Positions 17,722-26,375 of a DNA stretch of 64,000 nt are shown here, piece after piece (positions within the stretch are counted from its first letter, which is position 1; each line of letters opens with the position of its first letter). Below the pieces are notes generated by a model that saw nothing but the letters and a program-made list of their open reading frames with translations, searched no databases and was not told the origin of the DNA. The DNA lies in assembly GCA_963846775.1 (NCBI GenBank), contig CAWJXB010000006.1:434001-498000 (forward strand), given 5' to 3'. A program made the translations under genes and the position numbers. The DNA is from CAVYXA01 sp963846775. GTDB taxonomy: Bacteria > Verrucomicrobiota > Verrucomicrobiia > Chthoniobacterales > UBA10450.

Positions 17722-18973
17722 GTGAAAACCGTCGCCGTTCTTCACGTCTCGCAACTGGTCACGCTGGCTGGACCCCGCCGGCCACGCGTGAGGGAGGAGA
17801 TGTCAGAACTGGCCATCATTCCCAATGGCGGGATGCTGATTCGCGATGGCCAGATCGACAGCGTCGGGCCGAGCGAGGAGATCGAGAGGAAATCGGACGG
17901 TGCCGAGGTTATCGATGCTGGAGGGCGCGTAGTTCTGCCGGGATTTGTCGATGCTCATACGCATTTGGTTTTTGCCGGGAATCGGCTCGACGATTTTGAG
18001 AGACGCACACGTGGTGAGAACTACGAACAAATTGCCAAAGCCGGCGGTGGGATTTGGTCAACTGTGGAGAAGACGCGGTCCGCGACCGCAACGGAACTCT
18101 TCGAGCAGGCGAAGAAATACGCCGAATGGTTTTTGAAATGCGGCACGACAACCGTTGAAGCCAAGTCCGGCTACGGATTAACCGTCACTGACGAACTAAA
18201 GATTTTGGACGTGATGCGGCGATTCAAAGAGGACACGCCACTCGAGATCGTGCCGACGTTTCTGGGCGCGCATGCCGTTCCTCGCGGAATGAGCACGGAT
18301 GAATATGTCGATCTAGTGATCAACGAGATGCTGCCGCGGGTGGCATCGGAGGAACTGGCCGAGTTTTGCGATGTGTTTTGCGAGCGCGGTTATTTCGACG
18401 TTGCGCAATCGAGAAAAATTCTAAGCACAGCGAAAAAGCTCGGACTCAAATTGCGCGGGCATGTCGATCAGCTTTCCAATTCTGGCGGCGCGAAGTTGAT
18501 GGCGGAGCTCCGCGCGACCACGGCGGATCACTTGGAGAAAACGGATGAGAATGGAATCGCGGCGCTGAAGTTGGCGGGCGTCCAGCCCGTGTTGTTGCCG
18601 GGATCGGTGTATGCGTTAGGATCAACCGGTTATCCGCGCGCGCGGGAAATGATCGTAGCGGGGTTGGCGGTCGGTACTGGCGACCGATTTTAATCCCGGC
18701 TCCTCCCCTGCGCCAAGCATGGCGATGGTTTTGTCGCTCGCGTGCACGCAAATGAAAATGTCGCCCGCGGAAGCGATCACCGCATCGACCATCAACGCGG
18801 CGTGCAGTCTCAATCGCGGCGATACCATCGGATCGCTCGAACAGGGGAAGCTGGCTAACTTCTCGATTTTCGATTGCGAAGATTATCGCGAGCTTGCGTA
18901 TTGGTTTGGGATGCCCCTAACGCATTCGGTCTACGTAAAGGGCGAATGTGTTTTAAGGAGCGGCGGTCTCTAG
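17722..18973 (+). pseudogene. hutI: Imidazolonepropionase, single frameshift
   Basis: HutI hydrolyses imidazolonepropionate to N-formimino-glutamate, the step between HutU and FtcD. The first frame (GTG start at 17722) covers the metal-binding HTHLVFAG, EAKSGYG and GHVDQLS and stops at 18693. The remainder (MAMVLSLACTQMKMSPAEAITASTINAA) continues in the next frame to 18973. Around 18676, reading GCGGTC-G-GTACTGGCGACC with one base skipped restores AVVLATDFNPGSS, the expected metal-site strand. Hence one extra base breaks the gene. All other parts are well conserved, so this is a recent mutation or a sequence error. Confidence 0.85.
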
Positions 18974-18990
18974 CCCGCGATTTAGCGCAA

Positions 18991-19599
18991 CTAATTCGTG
19001 ATCGTTACAGGCGTGCCAGTGGAGACCGATTTGAAGAAGGCTTCGGCCATGAATTCCGGCATTCGGATGCACCCGTGCGAGGCTGGATAGCCGGGGAGAT
19101 AACCGGCGTGGAGTCCGAATCCGGGAGCGATCTGCATGTAGTATGGCATCGATGCTCCCTTGAAGTGCGTGCCGGGCGGTTTGGGATCCTTCTTCACATC
19201 CACATTGGGCATCACGACGTGGTCCGCCGCATCGACATAATCACCATACAAACTGGAGGCGTGACCTTTATCTTTCTGGATAATAGAGAAGTGACCGTGC
19301 GGAGTGTTTCGGCCCTCGCGGCCGGTGGAAAGTTGTGAGATCCCGACAAGCAATCCATTCTTGTAAAAATATGCACGCTGCTCGCCCAGGCTGATCTTGA
19401 TGGACGGCTTCCCGCCGATGCCGTCGCCATCCCAGTAGGAAACGTTGTCCACAGGCGCGCCAGTGGATGGCGCCGGCCCGTACGGACCGCCGAGGTATTG
19501 TGTTTGACTGGAGAAGCGCGGATCTTCGGCACACCCGGCAACAAGGCAAACCGCGGCAGACAGCAACAGGGCAAGACTGGAAGGAAACGAACGAAACAT
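18991..19599 (-). CDS. L,D-transpeptidase (YkuD-type) lipoprotein
   Basis: L,D-transpeptidases crosslink peptidoglycan or attach proteins to it using a catalytic cysteine. The catalytic block HAGYLPGYPASHGCIRM is complete near the C-terminus. The N-terminus (MFRSFPSSLALLLSAAVCLVAGC) is a lipoprotein signal with lipobox VAGC, which argues for the ATG at 19599 over the open frame back to 19719. The protein is 202 residues long. It converges with the end of hutI. Confidence 0.87.
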   Translation of the reverse strand: MFRSFPSSLALLLSAAVCLVAGCAEDPRFSSQTQYLGGPYGPAPSTGAPVDNVSYWDGDGIGGKPSIKISLGEQRAYFYKNGLLVGISQLSTGREGRNTPHGHFSIIQKDKGHASSLYGDYVDAADHVVMPNVDVKKDPKPPGTHFKGASMPYYMQIAPGFGLHAGYLPGYPASHGCIRMPEFMAEAFFKSVSTGTPVTITN

Positions 19600-19746
19600 A
19601 AGGAATTTTTGGGAGAAATCTCTTATTTGCGCGCGTCTGAATGTCAAGTCGGCCGGGCGAAGTGCACGACATTTGCTACGGCTTGAATTGTGCTTGGTTT
19701 CATGCAGACTTCCGCCCATCTTCGCCCCCCTTTGATCTCATCGATT

Positions 19747-20103
19747 ATGCCGACCTACGAGTATTCCTGCCAAAAGTGCGGCCAGAATTTCGAAGCCTTT
19801 CAGTCGATGCGCGATAAGCCGTTTCGAGAGTGCCCAAAAGAACTCTGTCGGCTGGCGAAATGGGGTCATGGAAAAGTGAAGAGATTGCTCGGCACCGGCG
19901 CGGGCATCATTTTCAAAGGCTCGGGGTTCTACACCACGGACTACCGGACCGAATCGTACAAGGAAGCGGCCAAAAAAGAATCACCTTCGGTAGTGAGCAG
20001 TGCTGAAAAAGCCAGCGCGAGCAAAGAGGGCGTCGCGAAAACCGGCGCGGCAACATCGACGGCGAAGAAGCCGAACAAACCGGGCAAGGAATCTAGTTCG
20101 TGA
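19747..20103 (+). CDS. FmdB-type zinc-ribbon protein
   Basis: MPTYEYSCQKCGQNFEAFQSM is the FmdB-like regulatory-protein zinc ribbon. The second metal pair (CPKELC) is spaced by three residues rather than two. GTGAGIIFKGSGFYTTDYR is the conserved tail of the family, followed by a Lys/Ser/Ala-rich low-complexity end. The ATG at 19747 gives the canonical MPTYEY start. The stop overlaps the next gene start, so the two are coupled. Confidence 0.85.
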   Translation: MPTYEYSCQKCGQNFEAFQSMRDKPFRECPKELCRLAKWGHGKVKRLLGTGAGIIFKGSGFYTTDYRTESYKEAAKKESPSVVSSAEKASASKEGVAKTGAATSTAKKPNKPGKESSS

Positions 20104-20849
20104 CCAAGCTGATTTGTCCAGAGTGCCAGCACGAGAACGAGGCCGAGCGCATTTATTGTCATGATTGCGGGGTGCGCTTGGATCGCTCAGCGGCATCCTT
20201 GCGCCAGGCGCCGAAGGAGACGGCAGCGCAAAAGCACCAGCGGGTCCGGAAGTTATTCAACGCGCGCGGGGCAAAAAACCGGTTCCTCATTTTGCGCACG
20301 AGCAAGCTACTGCTTGCCGCGGTGGGCCTGGCTGCGTTGATCCAGATGATTTTGCCGCCAGATTTACCCTCTCCGCCCGAAAACTCCGCCGGGTTTTCGC
20401 AAATCAATTTCGATCTTGAGAACGCTCTTGAGCGACACGACGGGGCACGGCTGCAATATTCCGAGGACCAGGTGAACGACCACCTCCGCTACGCGCTCAA
20501 GGTCAAGAAGGCGGCACTGAACAAGCCGTTTCTCGAATTCATACGCGGCATCGCACAAATCCGCGAAGACCTTTGCGCCATCACGGTGGAGCGATCGATC
20601 TTCGGCTTGTCCATCTACACCAGCGGCAGTTACTCAGTCGGCCTGCATTCAGGAAAGGCGTCGGTGACAAACAAAGGTGGTCAGATTGGGCGCCTGCAGA
20701 TTCATCCCGCCGTCTTCCAGTACACCGGGATAATCTTTTCGGACGTCTGGGCGGCGCTGGATCGAGAGCGGAAATTAGTCGCGAAGATGAAAGCGATCGA
20801 GTTTCACGACAAAGCCGTTTCTCTAATCGCGCCCGGACCGGGGCAATAA
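20100..20849 (+). CDS. Zinc-ribbon membrane protein of unknown function
   Basis: The GTG start at 20100 overlaps the previous stop. The N-terminus holds a CPEC...CHDCG zinc ribbon (residues 6-24), then a basic stretch and one membrane span (LLLAAVGLAALIQMILPP, ~72-90). The ~155-residue C-terminal domain would lie outside the cytoplasm and is not recognised. The design resembles small verrucomicrobial sensor or assembly proteins. Confidence 0.65.
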   Translation: MTKLICPECQHENEAERIYCHDCGVRLDRSAASLRQAPKETAAQKHQRVRKLFNARGAKNRFLILRTSKLLLAAVGLAALIQMILPPDLPSPPENSAGFSQINFDLENALERHDGARLQYSEDQVNDHLRYALKVKKAALNKPFLEFIRGIAQIREDLCAITVERSIFGLSIYTSGSYSVGLHSGKASVTNKGGQIGRLQIHPAVFQYTGIIFSDVWAALDRERKLVAKMKAIEFHDKAVSLIAPGPGQ

Positions 20850-20925
20850 GAAGAATCGGCGGACCCGCCCTTTCGCCCCGCCGCGAGTCCGCCGATCAAC
20901 CAACCGAAAGCAGTTTAGTTCGTGG

Positions 20926-21471
20926 CTAGCGCAACCCCATGGTGGACAGCAGGTCGTTGCTAATTGCGCCATCAACTGGCATACGGTGCCTGCTCTCATA
21001 AGCACGTATGGCCGCTCGCGTTTGTGGGCCTACGACACCATCCACCGCGCCGCGGTAATAGCCTTCATCGGCCAACTGGCTCTGCACTTGTTGAACGACA
21101 GAGTCACTGGTGTAGCCGTGAGCGGGCTGACCGTAATAGGAATAGCCGTAGCTATAGGGGTAATAGTTATACCCATAACCATACGGCGAATCCCAATAGT
21201 ACGGATACCACCCGTATGCGTACGGATAGCCGCCGTAGAAAAAGAACCGGTTGCCTTGATGATGCCGCCAATTGGTTCCCGAATGCCATGTCCCGCCATA
21301 TCTGGAGCCGCTATAGCGCGAGTAATTTCGCGCCACGTGGTGTGCCGTCGCAGGCGGGGCTGAGATCATCGCTCGTCCGCCGCGGCTGTGCTGAGCCTGA
21401 CCCAACACCGGCGACGCCATTAACACGGTTGCCGCCAAGCAACTTATGAAAATTATATGTTTGGATTTCAT
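20926..21471 (-). CDS. Secreted Tyr/Gly-rich protein with peptidoglycan-binding domain
   Basis: A signal peptide (~1-24) is followed by a tyrosine/glycine-rich low-complexity segment (~75-120) and then a C-terminal PG_binding_1 domain (VVQQVQSQLADEGYYRGAVDGVVGPQTRAAIRAYESRHRMPVDG, ~125-170). It probably sits in the envelope bound to peptidoglycan. The upstream region is shared with the divergently transcribed gene that follows. Confidence 0.8.
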   Translation of the reverse strand: MKSKHIIFISCLAATVLMASPVLGQAQHSRGGRAMISAPPATAHHVARNYSRYSGSRYGGTWHSGTNWRHHQGNRFFFYGGYPYAYGWYPYYWDSPYGYGYNYYPYSYGYSYYGQPAHGYTSDSVVQQVQSQLADEGYYRGAVDGVVGPQTRAAIRAYESRHRMPVDGAISNDLLSTMGLR

Positions 21472-21516
21472 GTACTCCTCCTTTTTCCTTATTCATTACA
21501 CACCGGAAAGGGCCAA

Positions 21517-22824
21517 ATGTTGCGCGCTCCTGCTTCCCTTTGCCATTTCACCAAGCCAAGCGGGCATACGTTGGTGGCGATGGCTCTCCTGTTTTGGCAA
21601 TCCGTGCATGCAGCGTTGCCCGAGCATAGCGTTAGTCCTTCTCAGCAGTTTATCGTTTACGGCGGCGACCCGCTGTTGCGCGGAGCCGTTTCCCAGCTCG
21701 CCGAGCGAACCAAATCGAATCTGCTCTGGCTGCTGCGTCGGCCGGACCACTGGAAGACGGTCATCGTCATTAATCTCGAAACGCCACAGGCGAACCTGCC
21801 GGAAGTTCCACCGGCCGAGCTCCGATTTGGTCAAACGGGATTCGGCTTAAAACTGCAACTCGATCTGGTCATTGCAACAAACGTGGATGCCTCCTTCGTC
21901 GAGCGCGAGTTGCTTCGAGCGATCCTGCTGGAGATGATCTATCGCCGGAAATCTGACCTTCCCGCCGGCGCAGCTTATGTCCAACCACCGGATTGGGTGC
22001 TGGATGGCGTCTCCGCTCTCGCGCCGGGTCGCGATCGGAGCGAATTGATCGACGCGCTGGCCATGATTACCAAAACCGTATCGCTACACGAATTTCTTCA
22101 GTCCCAACCGATTAGCGATCTGGATTCGACTACCCGCGCGCTGTTTCGGGCCTATTCTTATGCCTTGGTGGAGTTGCTCGTCGATCTCGCCGATGGCCGA
22201 GCGCAGTTGTCCCGCTACATCGACAATCTCTCTACCTCCTCCAATGATCCGCTTTCCGATTTGCAGGCACAGGTCCCAGCGTTGCGCAATGGTGCTGAAG
22301 CACGGTGGAAATCGAAACTGGCCGAAATCAAAGCTGCGCGAAAATGTGAATTGCTCAGCTTCGCCAAAACCGGGCAACGTTTGGATGAACTGCTCAAGAT
22401 CGGCCTCGGCGGCGCACCGCCAGAAATAATCGACGTTGGCGAACTCGTATGCCGCCGAAGACTCGCGCCGACGGAAAGAGCAGCGCTCGTGGAGCTGAGC
22501 CGTGACTTATCGTTGCTCACCACGCTCGCTCATCCCCTGATGCGGCCGATTGTGCGCGAATATCAAGAAATTGCTTCGCTCATAGCCGTGCAGAAGTGGA
22601 GACGCCTGGCCCGTCGCCTCACCGAAGTCAATGCGTTGCGCGATCAGGTCGCGGCCCACATGAACAAAATCGATGATTACATGAACTGGTTCGAAGCCAC
22701 TCAGCTAACGAATAAAAGCGAGAGCTTCACCGGTTACTTGAAAGCCGCCCAGTTCGGAGCCGCCCGGTCCCGTCGGCGCGATTCGCTCTCGGTCTATCTC
22801 GATTCCCTTGAGAACCAGTTGTAG
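21517..22824 (+). CDS. Secreted protein resembling an inactive gluzincin peptidase
   Basis: The 435-residue protein has a hydrophobic N-terminal segment (HTLVAMALLFWQSVHAA) fitting a signal peptide. In the middle, ELLRAILLEMIYRR and later PPDWVLDGVSALAPG occupy the positions where MA-clan metallopeptidases have HExxH and the P-x-W-x-x-E-G strand. The two metal-binding histidines and the downstream glutamate are absent, so it would be catalytically dead. The C-terminal half is helical and unrecognised. The frame is open from 21457; the ATG at 21517 is preferred. Confidence 0.6.
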   Translation: MLRAPASLCHFTKPSGHTLVAMALLFWQSVHAALPEHSVSPSQQFIVYGGDPLLRGAVSQLAERTKSNLLWLLRRPDHWKTVIVINLETPQANLPEVPPAELRFGQTGFGLKLQLDLVIATNVDASFVERELLRAILLEMIYRRKSDLPAGAAYVQPPDWVLDGVSALAPGRDRSELIDALAMITKTVSLHEFLQSQPISDLDSTTRALFRAYSYALVELLVDLADGRAQLSRYIDNLSTSSNDPLSDLQAQVPALRNGAEARWKSKLAEIKAARKCELLSFAKTGQRLDELLKIGLGGAPPEIIDVGELVCRRRLAPTERAALVELSRDLSLLTTLAHPLMRPIVREYQEIASLIAVQKWRRLARRLTEVNALRDQVAAHMNKIDDYMNWFEATQLTNKSESFTGYLKAAQFGAARSRRRDSLSVYLDSLENQL

Positions 22825-22885
22825 TTCCCAACGGAGCTGCCAACGCTGCGACACGTGAGGCGGACGCTGTCCAGAGTGCAACCAT

Positions 22886-23617
22886 TTAACCTTCCGTTGT
22901 TGCCAGCGCCAGCGGCGCATCGGCTTCGAGCTTGCCGGCGAACCGGTTCGTCATATAAGTGAGCAACAAAACCCAGAAGGAAAGCGCGAGGCCGAATAGC
23001 GGGAATTGCAGGGCCAGCGGTAACGAATAGATGATCGCCATTACTGGAATCCAAACGGCCCATGTCGCGAGCAGAGTCGGGATGATTTTGTCGCGATAAT
23101 GCTTCCACGTGAAAAGATCGCGCACCGGTTTGAGGGAGACACCACTGTTTTTCCATTCGTAGGTCAACACGCCAAACGGCGCGGCGAACAATGGATTGTA
23201 CCCAAACTGATCCACGCAAATCTTTGCGACGACGACCGGCAGGGTGACGACGTCACCGAGCCAGGCCGCTTCGCTGCGATAAAGAAGATCGACCAATGAA
23301 CCGTCGAACCCCCAGATCGGCACGGTGAAAAGCAGGTTGCGCAAATTCCGCCTCTGTGGCCGGCCGCGCTGAAAAAAAGCGATCAAGAAAATTTCTGGCA
23401 AGATCGCCCCGGCTGCGATCGACGCGAGGATCACGAAGCCCAAGCCGTGGGCGCGCTTGTATTGCGCGAGCTGGTCCAGCGCCCAGGCGATGTTTTGGTT
23501 GGTGTAATAAGCCACCAGCAACGCCAGCATCATGGTCTGAATAAAAAGGGCTGGCAGCGCGTTTGCCCGCGCTGCTTCCCAACCAATACTCAAAGGTGAT
23601 CGCCGTTCTTCGGTCAC
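22886..23617 (-). CDS. Multi-pass membrane protein, Mpv17/PMP22-like
   Basis: Four or five hydrophobic segments are visible. The C-terminal part (IPTLLATWAVWIPVMAIIYSLPLALQF followed by FWVLLLTYMTNR) resembles the conserved W-x-x-W-P core of the Mpv17/PMP22 family, and DQFGYNPLFAAPFGVL matches the region before it. This is a tentative assignment made from motif shape. The GTG at 23617 is chosen because the frame upstream overlaps the end of the cyclase gene and reads as non-protein. Confidence 0.55.
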   Translation of the reverse strand: MTEERRSPLSIGWEAARANALPALFIQTMMLALLVAYYTNQNIAWALDQLAQYKRAHGLGFVILASIAAGAILPEIFLIAFFQRGRPQRRNLRNLLFTVPIWGFDGSLVDLLYRSEAAWLGDVVTLPVVVAKICVDQFGYNPLFAAPFGVLTYEWKNSGVSLKPVRDLFTWKHYRDKIIPTLLATWAVWIPVMAIIYSLPLALQFPLFGLALSFWVLLLTYMTNRFAGKLEADAPLALATTEG

Positions 23618-23714
23618 AACACCAACTCTACACGACGCACCGTCTTCGCCTTTAGTAACCAGAGCGGTTGCCCTACAAAAATCATGAAAAAAGCCAGGAA
23701 CGAATCTTTCCGAT

Positions 23715-26117
23715 TCACCGCGCCGGCGGTGTTGATACCCCGATCGACGTATGCTCCGCGAGCAACTTCTCAAATTCCGGATCATCGCGAAGCGGGTCCC
23801 ATTCCCAGCGGAATTTCAAATCGGTTCGCGTGATGCTGTAGTTCGCGGTGTCCACGGCGCCGGGAACAGACAGCAAATATCGGAGCAGCTCAATCGCGCG
23901 TGCGTTTTCACCGGTGCGCGCATAAATCAACGCCAGGACCGCTTTCATGACTGTACCGTCGAGCGCATCCTGGGATTCGGGCCGCAACTCGACTGCACGT
24001 TTTCCTTCGGCGATCGCGCGATCGTTATCACCGAGCAAAGCACAGGTCAGTCCAAGAAAGGCGTGCCGTTCCGGAGCATCGGGCGCATCAGCAACGGCGG
24101 CCACAAAGAAATCGCGTGCTTGGGAAAGTTCCTTCTGCGCCGTGGCGCGGTCTCCACGCATGAGCGCGATCACGCCGGCGAAATAACTTCGCGGAGCGTC
24201 CACGCCATTGAAATAAGAAAAGGTATCCAGCGGCGAGCCAAGCAGCGCGCGCTCGGCCGCGGCTGCATCGCGATCGATTAAGCTCGCGTCGATCCGCACC
24301 GCCGTGACCGCGCCGTCCGGGTCCTGGCCCCGAGGCACAGTCGCCATTTCGCTCTTCAAACGCGCGGTTGTGCCGTGGATCCAAAAATCGACATAGCCGA
24401 TTTGCGTCTTCGCGTTAAGTGAATCGGGTGTGAGTGCGAGCAACCGCTCCGCCGTCGCCTCCGTATTCGGCCAGTCGCGCATGGCGCAATAAACATAAAG
24501 CAGATCGCGCAAGACATTCGCGTTTTGCGGATCGAGGAGAAGGATTGCTCGATAATCGGCAACCACTTCCTGCCAGCGGCCCTGGCGACGTTTGATCGCG
24601 GCAATGTGCCAAGCGATCTGGCTATCGTTAGGCAAAAGCGCTTTCGCAACCGCAAATTCGCGCAGCGCGCTGTCGTAATCGCGTTTGAACCAATAATCGC
24701 AAAGACCGAGCGCGTGGTGTCCCTCCCCCAGCGAAGGATCCAGGCGGGTCGCCGTTTCCGCCTCATTTCGGGCGCGTTTTGCCCACGTTTCCGTTGGCTC
24801 ATAAAAATGGTAGATACGCGCGCACGTCCGGGCCAGCCCCGCATGAGCGAGCGCAAATTTCGGGTCGAGCGTGATTGCCTGCGTGTAGAGTTGCTCCGCG
24901 GTGCGATAATCCTGGAGAAAATTGTCCGGCCTGAATTCGTATTGCCGGGCCTGGAGATAAAGATCGTAGGCTTGCGGATTGTTCGTTGGTTTCTGCGCGA
25001 CGCGGGCTTTTTCTTCCGGCGTCAGGGTGGCACGAAGTGCTTCGGCGATTTCGCGGGCGAGCTGCCCCTGAATGCCGAGCGAATTGTCGATCGATGCCTC
25101 ATAACGATTGGCCCAGAGATGTCGATCTTGCCGCGCATCGATCAACTGCGCGTTGACGGCAACCCGGTTGCCTTCGCGCCGGACGCTGCCTTCCAGAATA
25201 TTGGTCACGCCCAACACCGTGGCGATCTCACCCAGGCCGACGCCTTTTTTGCGCCCATGATACCTCTCCACCGAGGTGCGGCTAATAACGCGCAGATCGT
25301 GAATCTTGGCCAGACTGGTCAGGATGTCGTCCTGAATTCCGTCGGCAAAGAATTCCGCCGATTTATCGTCGTTAAAAGTTTCGAATGGCAATACGGCAAT
25401 GCTTTTTTCCAACGCAGAGGACGCGTTGGTTCGGTAAAATCGAAACCAGGCTCCAGCCGCGATAATCAGTCCGAGAACAACCATTGCAACCACGATCGCG
25501 TTTCGCCTGCCCGGGCGGGCAGCCGGGCGTTCCAATTGCGATTGCTTAAACTTTTGCGGCAACTCGCGATTGCCGATTTCATCGTTGAAAAGACTCACCA
25601 CGAAAATCGGGACGCCATGTTTCAGGGTGTATTCTCCGAGCTCGTGCAGACAAGGCCGCCACTGACGCGAGTGCGCGAGGTCATCGGCCGCGCGTTTCGA
25701 AAGCAGGATGTGCCCCGCGTCGCCACAATCCATCACGCGCTGTGCGATGTTAATGCCCGCGCCGGCGATATTCGGGCGATTGTTCACGTCCGGCACTTTG
25801 TTAACTGGTCCGCTGTGAATCCCCATGCGCAGCCGAATCTCGGGATAACTTTTTAATGCCTTGCTGATCTCGATCGCACACCGGATCGGCCCCTCCGGGC
25901 GGTTGAAAAACACCAGCGCCATGCCGTCGCCCGTCGGAATTCGCACCAGTTTACCCGCTTCTTCCGCCGCGCGAACTTGCGGCGTGTCTCGCACGATTTG
26001 GCTGAGTTGCTCCTGAAGCTCTCGCTGCTCGTCCAGCAGCAATTTCGAGTAACCGACCACGTCCATGAACAAAACATGGCCGATCTCCAACTGAACATCA
26101 GCGGTCTGAGCGGGCAT
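23715..26117 (-). CDS. Class III nucleotide cyclase domain protein with TPR repeats
   Basis: Residues ~12-180 are a class III cyclase homology domain (HVLFMDVVGYSKL, IPTGDGMALVFF, LRMGIHSGPV, IAGAGINIAQRVMDCG). The metal aspartates in FMDVVG and GDG are present. A membrane span follows (~206-224), then a TolB-like segment (SIAVLPFETFNDD and YHGRKK...GVTNILEGSVRR), then ~400 residues of TPR repeats. Homologues are common in soil Verrucomicrobiota and Acidobacteriota. Whether it makes cAMP is unknown, but the cAMP-sensor-like protein at 10.7 kb is a possible partner. Confidence 0.85.
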   Translation of the reverse strand: MPAQTADVQLEIGHVLFMDVVGYSKLLLDEQRELQEQLSQIVRDTPQVRAAEEAGKLVRIPTGDGMALVFFNRPEGPIRCAIEISKALKSYPEIRLRMGIHSGPVNKVPDVNNRPNIAGAGINIAQRVMDCGDAGHILLSKRAADDLAHSRQWRPCLHELGEYTLKHGVPIFVVSLFNDEIGNRELPQKFKQSQLERPAARPGRRNAIVVAMVVLGLIIAAGAWFRFYRTNASSALEKSIAVLPFETFNDDKSAEFFADGIQDDILTSLAKIHDLRVISRTSVERYHGRKKGVGLGEIATVLGVTNILEGSVRREGNRVAVNAQLIDARQDRHLWANRYEASIDNSLGIQGQLAREIAEALRATLTPEEKARVAQKPTNNPQAYDLYLQARQYEFRPDNFLQDYRTAEQLYTQAITLDPKFALAHAGLARTCARIYHFYEPTETWAKRARNEAETATRLDPSLGEGHHALGLCDYWFKRDYDSALREFAVAKALLPNDSQIAWHIAAIKRRQGRWQEVVADYRAILLLDPQNANVLRDLLYVYCAMRDWPNTEATAERLLALTPDSLNAKTQIGYVDFWIHGTTARLKSEMATVPRGQDPDGAVTAVRIDASLIDRDAAAAERALLGSPLDTFSYFNGVDAPRSYFAGVIALMRGDRATAQKELSQARDFFVAAVADAPDAPERHAFLGLTCALLGDNDRAIAEGKRAVELRPESQDALDGTVMKAVLALIYARTGENARAIELLRYLLSVPGAVDTANYSITRTDLKFRWEWDPLRDDPEFEKLLAEHTSIGVSTPPAR

Positions 26118-26375
26118 ATCGTGTGGGCGGCAAGAACTTCCGCGATTTTCTATATTTCTGAAGTAGTAATTTCTCGGCGTTTTCTTTGGTTCAACTTGGA
26201 CTGTAAACCATCATTCATTCTCCAACGAAGCCACAGATCAAAAGCAAGCGCAGCGCCATTTCGTGACCTGTGGAAGGCCGGTTCTCTGTCCAACTGGGAC
26301 AGAGCTGGAATCCAGATCTGTCGCTAAACCAGAAGCGGTTCTTTCAGTCGTGATGCCGCGATGCTACCTTGACGG

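Noticed and set aside
24525..25856. Plus-strand open frame (443 codons) opposite the cyclase-TPR gene
   Set aside because: The opposite strand has clear cyclase and TPR motifs. This frame is Arg-rich with no domain.
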